In this document: in pieces, positions 1 to 8,013 of the stretch
How the letters are laid out: every line of letters starts with the position of its first letter
Position numbering within the stretch: position 1 is the stretch's first letter
NCBI RefSeq assembly: GCF_008727875.1
Contig: NZ_VTWS01000009.1
Coordinates: 124,001 to 188,000 of the forward strand
Reading direction: 5' to 3'
From: Larkinella humicola
GTDB taxonomy: Bacteria; Bacteroidota; Bacteroidia; Cytophagales; Spirosomataceae
Length of the DNA stretch: 64,000 bases
Program-made: the position numbers and the translations under genes
Notes under the pieces: model-generated
Told to the model about the DNA's origin: nothing
Databases searched by the model: none
Seen by the model: only the letters and a program-made list of their open reading frames with translations

Positions 1-2041
1 TGATCCGAACCCGGCCGGGCTGAATGTAGACCAGCCCCCGCATGGCGCCGAAGTAAAGCCGTCCTTTCGAATCACGCTCGCTCGACCCCGACTCAAATTC
101 GGTCATCGGCAGGCCGTCGGCTTCATCGAAGGGAATAAAACGAAGCTGACGAATATCGGTCACCGCCACCCCGTTGGAAGTACTGATCCAGAGCGTATCG
201 CCAGTTAGTCGCAGGCCGGCAATGTCGCTGTTGGGCAGGCCGTGGCGGGTCGTAAAGACATCGAAGCGTTTGGTTTGTTCGTCGAGCCGGGCCAGGCCAT
301 TGTCCGTGCTGATCCAGAGCTTTCCGGTTTCATCTTCGGCAAAATCCGTTACTCCTTCGTCGGGCAAACTGTGGGGATCTTCTTCGCGGTGGACGTACTG
401 ATCCAGCAGTTTCAGGTCAGGGCTGATTTTAAAAACCGGCCCTAAACCGCCTACCCACAAATTGCCGAAGCGATCGAGATAAAGTGTGTTGTAGTTCTTT
501 CCGGGCAGTTTCCGGATGCGTTCGTCGTTGAACTGGTTGCTAAAGGTACGGGTGCGGGGGTCATAAATCGTCAATTTCTCGTTCGTACCGATGTATACCC
601 GGTTATCCCGCCCCTGAATGACGGAAAAGACCTGATTGCCGGCCACAAAATCGCGTCGTTTGGGGTTAAAAACCGGGTAGTCGGCCGGATCGTCGGCGGA
701 TGGCAGGCAAGGAATGTGTTCAAACCGCTGCGTTACCGTATCCAGTCGGCTCAGGCCCGTAAACTGCCCCACCCACACGTCCCCGTTGCGGTCGGCCAGG
801 GCCGAATACGTCAGGTTGTTCCGGAGGCTGGCCGGATCCTGCGGGTCATGCCGGTAGACCCGATAGGATTGTCTTTGCGGATCGATCATCGTCAGGCCGT
901 CGCGGGTAGCGATCCAGAGACGGTCTTTCAGATCAAACGAAAGCGAGGCCGCATCCAGCCCCAGGGTTGAAACGGGGTGGTAGCCAACGTCGTCGAAAAG
1001 AGAGCGAAACTTGTCAACTTTGGGGTTAAACCAACTCACCCCGGCGTCGTCGGAACCAACCCAAATGATGCCCGCCCGGTCTTCGAACAAGGTTTTTAAT
1101 GAATTTGAAACGAGACTTCGGGGGTTATTTTCGTCGTTCTTGTAACCTAAAAACCGGTTTTTAGTCGCATCATACCGGTACAGTCCTTCCCCTGCCGTGC
1201 AGATCCAGACGGTTTCGTTCCGGGTAATCAGGATCGACGCAATGCCCTGGCTTACGCGGATGGGCAAATTCCGAAACTGGCCGGTGGCCGGATCCAGAAT
1301 TGCAACCCGCCCTTTTTTAGTACCCACATACATCGCCCCCGAACGCGGATGCCGGGCCAGCGACAACACATAATCATCCGGCAAAGAGGTGGGAATCGAC
1401 TCCGCATGGCGAAAGGTCCGGAATTGCTTCGTTTGCCGGTTATACGCATAGAGTCCGGCCTGGGTAGCAATCCAGAGGGTGGGGCCATCGGCCAGCAGAT
1501 ACCGGATCGAATTGGCGGTTGGGCGGTCGGTAGAGTCGGACGGAACGGTGAGCAAACTGGCTTTTTCCGTAACCGGATCGAAGCGTACGATTCCGCCGTT
1601 GGTTCCCAACCACAGCACGCCATCGGTGCTTTGTGCCGCCGTCCGGACGAAGTTACAGCCGTCGCCCAAAGCCGTGAAATAAAACCGTTTGACGGCCTGC
1701 GTTTGTGGGTCGATGCGGTTCAATCCCTTTTGAGCGCCGATCCACAGGATGCCGTCCCGCGCCTTAAAAACGGAGCGGACAATGCGGTGGGAAAGCGATT
1801 GGGGGTTTCCGATCTGGGGGGCATAATTGATGCAACGCAGTCCGTCGAAGCGGGTGACGCCGTTCACCGTCCCGATCCAGATAAACCCCAGATCATCCTG
1901 TGCAATAGACGATGTAAAATTTGTGGCCAGCCCCTGGCGCAGTGATAAGCGTTGAAACGACAGCGTGGGAGACTGGGCCAGCACCTTCAAACTGAGCAGC
2001 CAGAAGAAAAATAGCCACGCCGGGCGTCGTTTGGTAATCAT
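1..2041 (-). CDS. Two-component regulator propeller sensor (N-terminal part, cut by window edge)
   Basis: The reading frame is open from an ATG at 2041 to the left edge, about 680 residues, so the C-terminal part is missing. The first ~22 residues form a signal peptide ending in VLAQS. After that the protein is made of about 14 repeats of the type 'DxxGxxWIGTxxGLxRxD' (for example DDLGFIWIGT, DGILWIGAQKGLNRID, TGKLWISTDNGLARLD), the signature of the two-component regulator propeller that forms two seven-bladed periplasmic sensors. In this family the propeller is normally followed by a Y_Y_Y domain, one membrane helix and a histidine kinase, often with receiver and AraC domains; none of those is visible here. 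The output module is therefore unknown and could also be a LuxR or GGDEF type. The family commonly senses glycans or other extracellular ligands. Confidence 0.85.
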   Translation of the reverse strand, partial: MITKRRPAWLFFFWLLSLKVLAQSPTLSFQRLSLRQGLATNFTSSIAQDDLGFIWIGTVNGVTRFDGLRCINYAPQIGNPQSLSHRIVRSVFKARDGILWIGAQKGLNRIDPQTQAVKRFYFTALGDGCNFVRTAAQSTDGVLWLGTNGGIVRFDPVTEKASLLTVPSDSTDRPTANSIRYLLADGPTLWIATQAGLYAYNRQTKQFRTFRHAESIPTSLPDDYVLSLARHPRSGAMYVGTKKGRVAILDPATGQFRNLPIRVSQGIASILITRNETVWICTAGEGLYRYDATKNRFLGYKNDENNPRSLVSNSLKTLFEDRAGIIWVGSDDAGVSWFNPKVDKFRSLFDDVGYHPVSTLGLDAASLSFDLKDRLWIATRDGLTMIDPQRQSYRVYRHDPQDPASLRNNLTYSALADRNGDVWVGQFTGLSRLDTVTQRFEHIPCLPSADDPADYPVFNPKRRDFVAGNQVFSVIQGRDNRVYIGTNEKLTIYDPRTRTFSNQFNDERIRKLPGKNYNTLYLDRFGNLWVGGLGPVFKISPDLKLLDQYVHREEDPHSLPDEGVTDFAEDETGKLWISTDNGLARLDEQTKRFDVFTTRHGLPNSDIAGLRLTGDTLWISTSNGVAVTDIRQLRFIPFDEADGLPMTEFESGSSERDSKGRLYFGAMRGLVYIQPGRVRI

Positions 2042-2154
2042 TGAGAAAGGAAGGGGTCGGTGGGCAAAAACGCTGGTTCGTTGTACCGGTTTTCAAATGA
2101 CGTAAAAATACAACTAAAATGCATCATTTGAACGCATTTCCCCCACCAGGTACG

Positions 2155-2469
2155 CTACGCAGCCCGCAACCGGAAAACCGCGCCATCCAGCGACTCATCG
2201 ACCCGCAACTGACACGCCAGCCGACTGTCCGAATCCGCGTCGGGCAAGGTATCCAGCAGGTCGCCTTCCGCATCGTTCACGGGCGGCAAGCGGGCGGCAC
2301 CTTCCAGCACGGCCACATGGCAGGTGGCGCACAGAGCCATGCCCCCGCAGGTGGCCAGAATCGGGTATTCGGAAGCTTTCAGTACTTCCATCAGGCTCAG
2401 GCTGATGCCTTCCGGTATTTCGATCGGCTGCTGTCCGCCGTTTTGATCTTCAATGGTGAAGTGGATCAT
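2155..2469 (-). CDS. [2Fe-2S] ferredoxin, adrenodoxin-like
   Basis: A 104-residue small electron carrier. Four cysteines, C41, C47, C50 and C86, follow the plant/vertebrate-type pattern C-x5-C-x2-C-x35-C within CGGMALCATC and LACQL. The acidic stretch around residues 63-82 (NDAEGDLLDTLPDADSDS) is like the partner-binding region of adrenodoxin-type ferredoxins. The ATG at 2469 is preferred over one at 2508 because the fold begins at MIHFTI and the longer version would run into an intergenic hairpin. It lies 91 bp downstream of a ferredoxin reductase gene on the same strand, so the two probably work as a redox pair. The final electron acceptor is not encoded nearby. Confidence 0.85.
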   Translation of the reverse strand: MIHFTIEDQNGGQQPIEIPEGISLSLMEVLKASEYPILATCGGMALCATCHVAVLEGAARLPPVNDAEGDLLDTLPDADSDSRLACQLRVDESLDGAVFRLRAA

Positions 2470-2480
2470 GGGGTAGAAGG

Positions 2481-2538
2481 GAGAGGATAGACCAGAGAAT
2501 AGAGACAAAAACTGTGGTGGTCACAGGTCTATCCTCTC
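2481..2538. repeat. 13-bp perfect inverted repeat between reductase and ferredoxin genes
   Basis: GAGAGGATAGACC at 2481-2493 is matched exactly by its reverse complement at 2526-2538. A pyrimidine-rich tail with two TCTCTTGTC copies follows to about 2557. A stretch nearly identical to the tail occurs at 45859-45876, so this may belong to a dispersed intergenic repeat family rather than being a simple terminator. Confidence 0.6.
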
Positions 2539-2560
2539 TTGTCTACCCTCTCTTGTCTTT

Positions 2561-3565
2561 TTAAAAGGTTGGTATTCCGTTGACGGTGGTGTATTTAAAA
2601 CTCAATTTCTGACTGGGGTACACGTATTTGAACGCACTCTGACACATCAAAGCGGCTTCGTGAAAACCGCACAAAATCAGTTTCAACTTGCCGGGGTAGG
2701 TGTTGATGTCGCCGATGGCGTAAATCCGTTCCACGTTGGTAGCATAATCCGTGGTGTCGACCTGAATGGCTGATTTATCGATCTGGAGCCCCCAGTCGGC
2801 GATGGGGCCGAGTTTGGGCGTCAGGCCGAAGAGCGGAATCAGGTGATCGGTGGCGCGTGTCGTTACGGTTTTGTCCTTGCCCGTGATGGTGATCTCCTGC
2901 AAATGGCCGTTCCCGGAAACGCGGGTAATGTTGGATTGCAGAATCAGGTTGATCCGGCCTTCGCTGGCGAGTTCAAACACTTTTTCGGCCGAATCGGGTG
3001 CGCCCCGAAAGCTGTCGCTGCGGTGAATCAGGGTCACTTCTTTGGCAATATTGGCCAGGAAAACCGTCCAGTCGAGGGCCGAATCGCCCCCGCCCGCCAG
3101 CACCACCCGCCGGTCGCGCAGCAACTCCGGATTTTTAATCATGTACGAAACGCCTTTGCCTTCAAACGCTTCCAGCCCCTCGATTTCGGGTTTGCGGGGT
3201 TCGAAACAACCCAAACCACCCGCAATCACCACCACCTGGCAATGCACCACGGTTTGCTCGTTGGTGGTAATGAAAAACGAGCCGTCGGCCTGACGCTCCA
3301 GATTTTCCACCCGTTCGCCCAGCGTGAACGTCGGGTGAAACGGATTGATCTGTTCCATCAGGTTATCCACCAACTCCTGCGCTTTGACGTCAGGAAAGCC
3401 GGGTATGTCATAAATTGGTTTCTGGGGATAAATCTCGGATAACTGGCCGCCCACCTGCGGCAGCGCATCGATGAGGTGGCACCGCATTTTCAGTAAACCG
3501 GCTTCAAAAACGGCGAACAGCCCTACGGGACCCGCGCCAATGATGCAAATATCTGTTGTGATCAT
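2561..3565 (-). CDS. NAD(P)/FAD-dependent oxidoreductase, ferredoxin-NADP reductase type 2
   Basis: A 334-residue flavoprotein of the thioredoxin-reductase-like family. The FAD-binding Rossmann motif is IIGAGPVGLF at the N-terminus, and a second dinucleotide motif VVLAGGGDSALDW lies in the middle. The C-terminal FAD motif is IYAIGDINTYPG. The CxxC redox pair of true thioredoxin reductases is absent from the NADPH domain, which points to the YumC/TrxR-like ferredoxin-NADP+ reductases. The start was set at the ATG at 3565 (MITTDICIIGAG); an upstream in-frame start would add 27 residues of promoter-like sequence. The adjacent ferredoxin gene supports the assignment. I cannot tell from sequence whether NADPH is preferred over NADH. 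Confidence 0.85.
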   Translation of the reverse strand: MITTDICIIGAGPVGLFAVFEAGLLKMRCHLIDALPQVGGQLSEIYPQKPIYDIPGFPDVKAQELVDNLMEQINPFHPTFTLGERVENLERQADGSFFITTNEQTVVHCQVVVIAGGLGCFEPRKPEIEGLEAFEGKGVSYMIKNPELLRDRRVVLAGGGDSALDWTVFLANIAKEVTLIHRSDSFRGAPDSAEKVFELASEGRINLILQSNITRVSGNGHLQEITITGKDKTVTTRATDHLIPLFGLTPKLGPIADWGLQIDKSAIQVDTTDYATNVERIYAIGDINTYPGKLKLILCGFHEAALMCQSAFKYVYPSQKLSFKYTTVNGIPTF

Positions 3566-3864
3566 GGTATTTGTTTGTATTTGCTCATCAGGATGGTAAT
3601 TATCGACCAGCTTTCCTGACTTCCGCCTGGCAAAGGTAGTCGCCAAAACCGCGAAAGGTCATAACAAAAGGTATGATAAAACAGAATATGGTATAAGTAC
3701 AGGGAATAACGCAAGCCCTTCTGCGGTCGATTGAGTGAGTGGTCACGAGGTGGCGTATAAAGTCTCTTTTTTGTCGGAAAATGCGACAGCCGCAATCCGA
3801 CGAATCCCGCACCTTTGTACCCGTAGTTGAACGCTACGCACAAAACAGTAAACAACATCAAATC

Positions 3865-5394
3865 ATGAAAAAACGAATTCCTGCCGCGATGCCATTCGCG
3901 AAAAACTCCGCGTGGGTCACCACCGTATTTACCCAGCGCGCCTTTGCCATCCTCCTTTCAGCCACGTTCCTCGTAACCGGTTGTAAAAAAGACGACGTCG
4001 ATCCAACCCCCGCTCCCTCTAACACCGTGACGGCCAATGCCGGTGCCGACCAGGAAGTGCAGGTGGGCGAAACCGTGAAACTCGACGGCAGTGCCTCCGT
4101 CGACACCAAAGGAGCCCCGTTGACTTTTCAGTGGACGATTGCTTCCAAACCCGCCAAAAGTACGGCAGCCATTTCGGCGGCCACCACGGCCAAACCCACT
4201 TTCGTCGCCGATGAAGTGGGGGATTACGAACTCGAACTGACGGTTTCTAACGCCAACGGAACCAGCAAGGATAAAGTAAAACTGGCCGCTTCCGTCGCCC
4301 AGCCCGTTGCCATCGACAAGAGCATCACCGTTAAAACCGTGCTGACCGACCGCATTGCCAACCCCGACTATCCGGATTATATCGTCACCAAAAGCATCAC
4401 GGTCTCACACGAACTGACCATCAACCCCGGTGTCGTCATCGCCTTTGAGCGGGATACCCGCATGGACATCAACGACGGCGGTGGCTTGATCATCGCGAAA
4501 GGAACTGCCGAGAAGAAAATCCGCTTCATCGGTGCCGAGAAAACCAAAGGCTACTGGGTGGGTATCATGATCTACTCGGGCAGCAACGCCAACGTGTTTG
4601 AAAACATTGAAGTGATGCACGCCGGAAGCCGCGCCCTCATCAGCGCAACCAAAGCCGGGATGGGCCTGTTTGGCGGTGGAAAAGCCCAGATCGCCCTAAA
4701 AAACAGCCTTTTCTCGCAAAATGATGGCTATGGCCTGCTGGTGCAGGAAGGCGGTATTCTGCGCGAATTTGCCACCAACAGCTTTACGAAAAATACCGAA
4801 GCCGGGATTGTTCTCGATCCGGCCAACGTCGACAAACTGGATGCGGCCTCGGCTTTCACGGGTGAAAACGGCCGGAATGTGGTTGAAATCAAGGGGTATT
4901 ACCTGCGGGAAGGCAGCGACATTACCTGGGGCGGTTTTAAAGACAAAACGCCGTATCGTCTGGCTGGTGATTTTGCGGTCGAATCCGGCTTGACACTGAG
5001 CCCCGGTGTGACGATCGAAGCAGCCCGCGATGTGGTCATGATGATCAATAGCAAGGGCTATCTGATTGCCAAAGGAACGGCCACCGAAAAAGTGACCTTC
5101 ACGGGTGCCGACCGCACCTCCGCGTCCTGGAAAGGCCTGATGATTTACTCGAACAACTCCCGGAATGTGATCGAAAACGCGGAGATCAGCCACGGTGGTA
5201 GTCTGGCCATCGTTTCAGGTAAAAAGGCTAATGTGGCTTTGTACGGCGGTAATTTATCGGTCAAAAATACCACGATCGCCAACGGTGGCGGCTACGGAAT
5301 CTTCGTCAGTTACAGCTCAAAACTCAACGCAGATGCCTCGACCGTCAACACCTTCAAGGCCAATGCGCAGGACAATGTTCTGCTTGAAAAATAA
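3865..5394 (+). CDS. Surface lipoprotein with PKD-like and right-handed beta-helix domains
   Basis: A 509-residue protein with an N-terminal export signal and a lipobox ending at C40 (LVTGC), so it is predicted to be lipid-anchored. Residues ~55-140 look like a PKD/Ig-like domain (NAGADQEVQVGETVKLDGS). The rest is rich in short Gly/Asn turns typical of parallel beta-helices. It contains two homologous halves: GLIIAKGTAEKKIRFIGAE is repeated as GYLIAKGTATEKVTFTGAD, and MIYSGSNANVFENIEVMHAG as MIYSNNSRNVIENAEISHGG. The start is the ATG at 3865 (MKKRIP); an ORF extension to 3739 has no signal peptide. No catalytic residues are recognised; binding of polysaccharide or adhesion is a guess. Confidence 0.7.
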   Translation: MKKRIPAAMPFAKNSAWVTTVFTQRAFAILLSATFLVTGCKKDDVDPTPAPSNTVTANAGADQEVQVGETVKLDGSASVDTKGAPLTFQWTIASKPAKSTAAISAATTAKPTFVADEVGDYELELTVSNANGTSKDKVKLAASVAQPVAIDKSITVKTVLTDRIANPDYPDYIVTKSITVSHELTINPGVVIAFERDTRMDINDGGGLIIAKGTAEKKIRFIGAEKTKGYWVGIMIYSGSNANVFENIEVMHAGSRALISATKAGMGLFGGGKAQIALKNSLFSQNDGYGLLVQEGGILREFATNSFTKNTEAGIVLDPANVDKLDAASAFTGENGRNVVEIKGYYLREGSDITWGGFKDKTPYRLAGDFAVESGLTLSPGVTIEAARDVVMMINSKGYLIAKGTATEKVTFTGADRTSASWKGLMIYSNNSRNVIENAEISHGGSLAIVSGKKANVALYGGNLSVKNTTIANGGGYGIFVSYSSKLNADASTVNTFKANAQDNVLLEK

Positions 5395-5434
5395 ATTGTA
5401 AGAATTTGAGATTAAGGGTTTAGGGATAATTCAG

Positions 5435-5469
5435 ACAGCCCGGTACTGCTTGTGCCGGGCTGTTTTTTG
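5435..5469 (+). terminator. Intrinsic terminator after the beta-helix lipoprotein gene
   Basis: The stem ACAGCCCGGTAC / GTGCCGGGCTGT (5435-5446 with 5452-5463) encloses a 5-nt loop and is followed by a run of T. It lies 41 bp past the stop codon at 5394. Confidence 0.85.
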
Positions 5470-5485
5470 TATTTTTTTATAATAA

Positions 5486-5582
5486 GGAATGATAAATGTA
5501 AAATGATGAATATTAAATGTAAAAGTGCCGGATTGACAACTCCTTTTCCATTTGGCATTCATCATTTTACATTTATCATTCC
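5486..5582. repeat. Perfect 26-bp inverted repeat, dispersed element copy 1
   Basis: The left arm 5486-5511 begins GGAATGATAAATGTAAAATG, and the right arm 5557-5582 is its exact reverse complement. The 45-nt centre contains ATTAAATGTAAAAGTGCC. Related sequences occur at 40984-41045 and 63783-63875. It lies just after a terminator and ends 15 bp before the 3' end of the response regulator gene. No coding capacity is credible. Confidence 0.75.
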
Positions 5583-5596
5583 CTTGTAACAAAAAA

Positions 5597-6313
5597 TCAA
5601 CCCTGCACAATCCAATCTTGCACCAACTGTCTGTAATTTTTCCCAACCGGCAACCGCTTCCCGTTCCGGAGCACAATCGTATGGCCTTCGATAAACTGCA
5701 CATACGGTTTGTTGAGCAGGTAGGATTTATGAATGCGGATAAACGCGTCCGCAGGAAGCTGGTTTTCAAAACTGCTCAGGGTTCGGGGCGTCAGCAGAAA
5801 ACCGGTTTCCCGCCAGACTTTCACGTAATTGCCCAGGCTTTCCAGGTAGTAAATTTCATCCAGATTGACCAACACCTGCTTTTTGTCGGACCTGATGTAG
5901 ATCTGCGCGGGAGCCGGAGAAACCAGAGAAGGTGGAATAAGCACCGGTTCCCGACGGGAGAAATCAGCTAGCGCCCGGTTGACGGCTTTCAAAAACCGGT
6001 CGAACCGGAAGGGTTTCAACAGGTAATCGGAAACATCGAGATCGAAGCTTTCCAGGGCGTATTCTTCGTAGGCCGACGTAATGATTACCAGCGGTTTTCG
6101 GGTCAGGGTTTTTAACAGATCCAGGCCCGTGAGCCGGGGCATCCGGATGTCCAGAAAAATCAGATCGACCGGGTGCCGGCTCAGAAAGTCGAGTGCTTCC
6201 GTGGCCCGGTAACACTGCCCGCAAATCTCCAGAAAAGGCACATCCTCCGCATACGTCCGAATGACGTCATGCGCCAGGGGTTCATCGTCAATAATCAGAC
6301 AACGCATCTTCAT
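5597..6313 (-). CDS. LytTR-family response regulator
   Basis: A 238-residue response regulator. The receiver domain (about 1-120) has the acidic pair D9-D10 in LIIDDEP, the phospho-acceptor D55 in LIFLDIRMP, and the conserved lysine in LLKPFRF. The C-terminal LytTR DNA-binding domain (about 138-238) shows the typical DEIYYLESLGNYVKV, RTLSSFENQLP and FIRIHKSYLLN segments. Its start ATG at 6313 overlaps the stop of the upstream sensor kinase by 3 bases, so the pair is translationally coupled. Targets are unknown, but the divergent ABC transporter operon starting at 8014 is the obvious candidate. Confidence 0.92.
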   Translation of the reverse strand: MKMRCLIIDDEPLAHDVIRTYAEDVPFLEICGQCYRATEALDFLSRHPVDLIFLDIRMPRLTGLDLLKTLTRKPLVIITSAYEEYALESFDLDVSDYLLKPFRFDRFLKAVNRALADFSRREPVLIPPSLVSPAPAQIYIRSDKKQVLVNLDEIYYLESLGNYVKVWRETGFLLTPRTLSSFENQLPADAFIRIHKSYLLNKPYVQFIEGHTIVLRNGKRLPVGKNYRQLVQDWIVQG

Positions 6314-7809
6314 GAGAACAACAGCGTTAATTCGGCCGTAAACCGCTGATCCGTAGCGGTAATGACCAGCGTATGCTTTCCCGGATACAGCAACGTCAAC
6401 CGCCTTTGAAGGTTTTGCAACCCAATCCCGGTCTGGCTTTTTTCCGGCGGCTCAAACGAGTTTTCACAGCGAATAGAAAGCTGCCGGACATCGGATCGAA
6501 CCAGCAGGTGCAAAAAGGCCGCGTCCTGCGCCGGTTCAATCCCGTGTTTGAAGGCATTTTCAACTAGCACAATGAGCAACAGTGGGGCTACGGGCCGCCG
6601 ATCGTCGGCAATTTCCTGTTCAAACCGGATGTCGGCCTGCCGTTGAAGCCGGAGTTGCTGCAAATACAAATAGTCTTCAAGATAGTCGATTTCCTGCCGG
6701 ATGGTTACCTGCCGTTCCCGGCCTTTATAAATAACATACCGCATCAGTTCGGCCAGTTTCAGGATGCTCTCCGGTGCCCGCTCCGATTTCTGAAGGCTCA
6801 GGGCGTAGAGGTTATTGAGCGTATTGAAGAAGAAATGCGGGTTGATCTGTTGTTTCAGCAAATCGAGTTCGGCTTCGGTTTTTTCCTTCTCCAGCGACAC
6901 GATCCGGGCGTTCTGGTTGAACCACTGCAACGCCAGCACCACGGGCAGGCTCACCAGCATAACCGCCAGAGCGGCAAACGCATTCTCCAGTTGAAACGGG
7001 TTGCTCGAAAAAAAACCGCCCAGCCGCTCGTTGATGGGCAACAGCAGCAACGCCTGAGCGATCAGCGGATACAGCAACGCGATGGTCGCCAGCACACTCA
7101 GGGTGTAAAACACCAGCCCCTTCTGTTTCAGAACGTGGGAAACCAGAAAGTGGCTGTTGAGGTAAAAAAACAGATAACCGCTCAAATACATCAACAAAAA
7201 CTGTAGCGCATAACTCAGGAAAGTGCCGAAATGGTGGAAGAGCTTACCAAAATCCAGCGTAAACGCAATCAGCAACTGCTCCTTCGTATCATACAACGGG
7301 TTGCCCAGGCTCGAAACGGCCATGGCCGCCAGCGTGACGGAAATCAGCGTGACGCTGATGATGAGGGCTTCTTCCAGACCAAATTTTTGCAACCACTGAA
7401 CCCGCCGAAGCTGCTTTTGCAGGTAGGCTGCACTTTCCAGCAGCAACTCGAGTAGAAGCGCGTAGAAAGCGGTCAGAATGAACAACGAAGCGGGCAAGCC
7501 AAACGGGACGAAATAGACAAAAACCGCCGTGCTGACGGGAAGGTAAAATGCGAAACAGGCCAGCCACCGTTGCAGATACCGACGGCGGGGCGGTTGCTGT
7601 TTCCAGTGTGGTTTGTACCCGGAAAAAACCAGAACCGGCAGCAGTAATACACTGACAGACAGCACTGATTGGCAATAGGTCAGCCAGGTGGTCGGTCGGT
7701 TGGTCAGGGTATTGGCGATGCTTAACGCACTGGCCATCCCTAGAAAAAGCCCGATCTCCAGGTATCGAAGCAGTCGTTCGGGTTGGTAAACTACGGTATT
7801 CGTGGTCAT
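6310..7809 (-). CDS. LytS/YehU-type sensor histidine kinase
   Basis: A 499-residue membrane kinase. About six to eight hydrophobic segments fill residues 15-295 without a recognisable extracellular domain. The His_kinase domain follows, with phospho-acceptor H325 in INPHFFFNTLNNLY, a characteristic of the LytS class. The ATPase part has VLVENAFKHGI (N box) and GIGLQNLQRRL (G box). It overlaps and presumably phosphorylates the LytTR regulator encoded directly downstream. The 204-bp region upstream is shared with an ABC transporter operon. The signal is unknown; in the family it is often membrane stress, a peptide or a small metabolite. Confidence 0.92.
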   Translation of the reverse strand: MTTNTVVYQPERLLRYLEIGLFLGMASALSIANTLTNRPTTWLTYCQSVLSVSVLLLPVLVFSGYKPHWKQQPPRRRYLQRWLACFAFYLPVSTAVFVYFVPFGLPASLFILTAFYALLLELLLESAAYLQKQLRRVQWLQKFGLEEALIISVTLISVTLAAMAVSSLGNPLYDTKEQLLIAFTLDFGKLFHHFGTFLSYALQFLLMYLSGYLFFYLNSHFLVSHVLKQKGLVFYTLSVLATIALLYPLIAQALLLLPINERLGGFFSSNPFQLENAFAALAVMLVSLPVVLALQWFNQNARIVSLEKEKTEAELDLLKQQINPHFFFNTLNNLYALSLQKSERAPESILKLAELMRYVIYKGRERQVTIRQEIDYLEDYLYLQQLRLQRQADIRFEQEIADDRRPVAPLLLIVLVENAFKHGIEPAQDAAFLHLLVRSDVRQLSIRCENSFEPPEKSQTGIGLQNLQRRLTLLYPGKHTLVITATDQRFTAELTLLFS

Positions 7810-7874
7810 GGGACGATCAAGAAAGCGGGTTACGATGGAATCCCCAAATCAAAATGACAAACGGACCGAAGCCG

Positions 7875-7926
7875 GTGACGAACGTCGCCGGAAGGCTAAA
7901 ATCAGGCCGGATGCATCGTTCGTCAC
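7875..7926. promoter_or_regulatory. Candidate operator: spaced inverted repeat in divergent promoter region
   Basis: GTGACGAACG at 7875-7884 is matched exactly by its reverse complement CGTTCGTCAC at 7917-7926. The arm centres are 42 bp apart, about four helical turns. It lies between the divergent LytS-type kinase gene (start 7809) and the ABC transporter gene (start 8014). It is too widely spaced to be a good terminator. Binding by the LytTR regulator is only an inference. Confidence 0.35.
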
Positions 7927-8013
7927 GAAACCGGCTGCGTTGCTCATGTAAACCGGTCAATGATGGCGATCTCCCCTACTTTTCGACTCTCTTTCGTTAC
8001 GAACCAACTTGGT

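Noticed and set aside
5431-5769. Minus-strand ORF covering the 26-bp inverted repeat and part of the response regulator gene
   Set aside because: Composed of the repeat's low-complexity translation and a shadow of the regulator.
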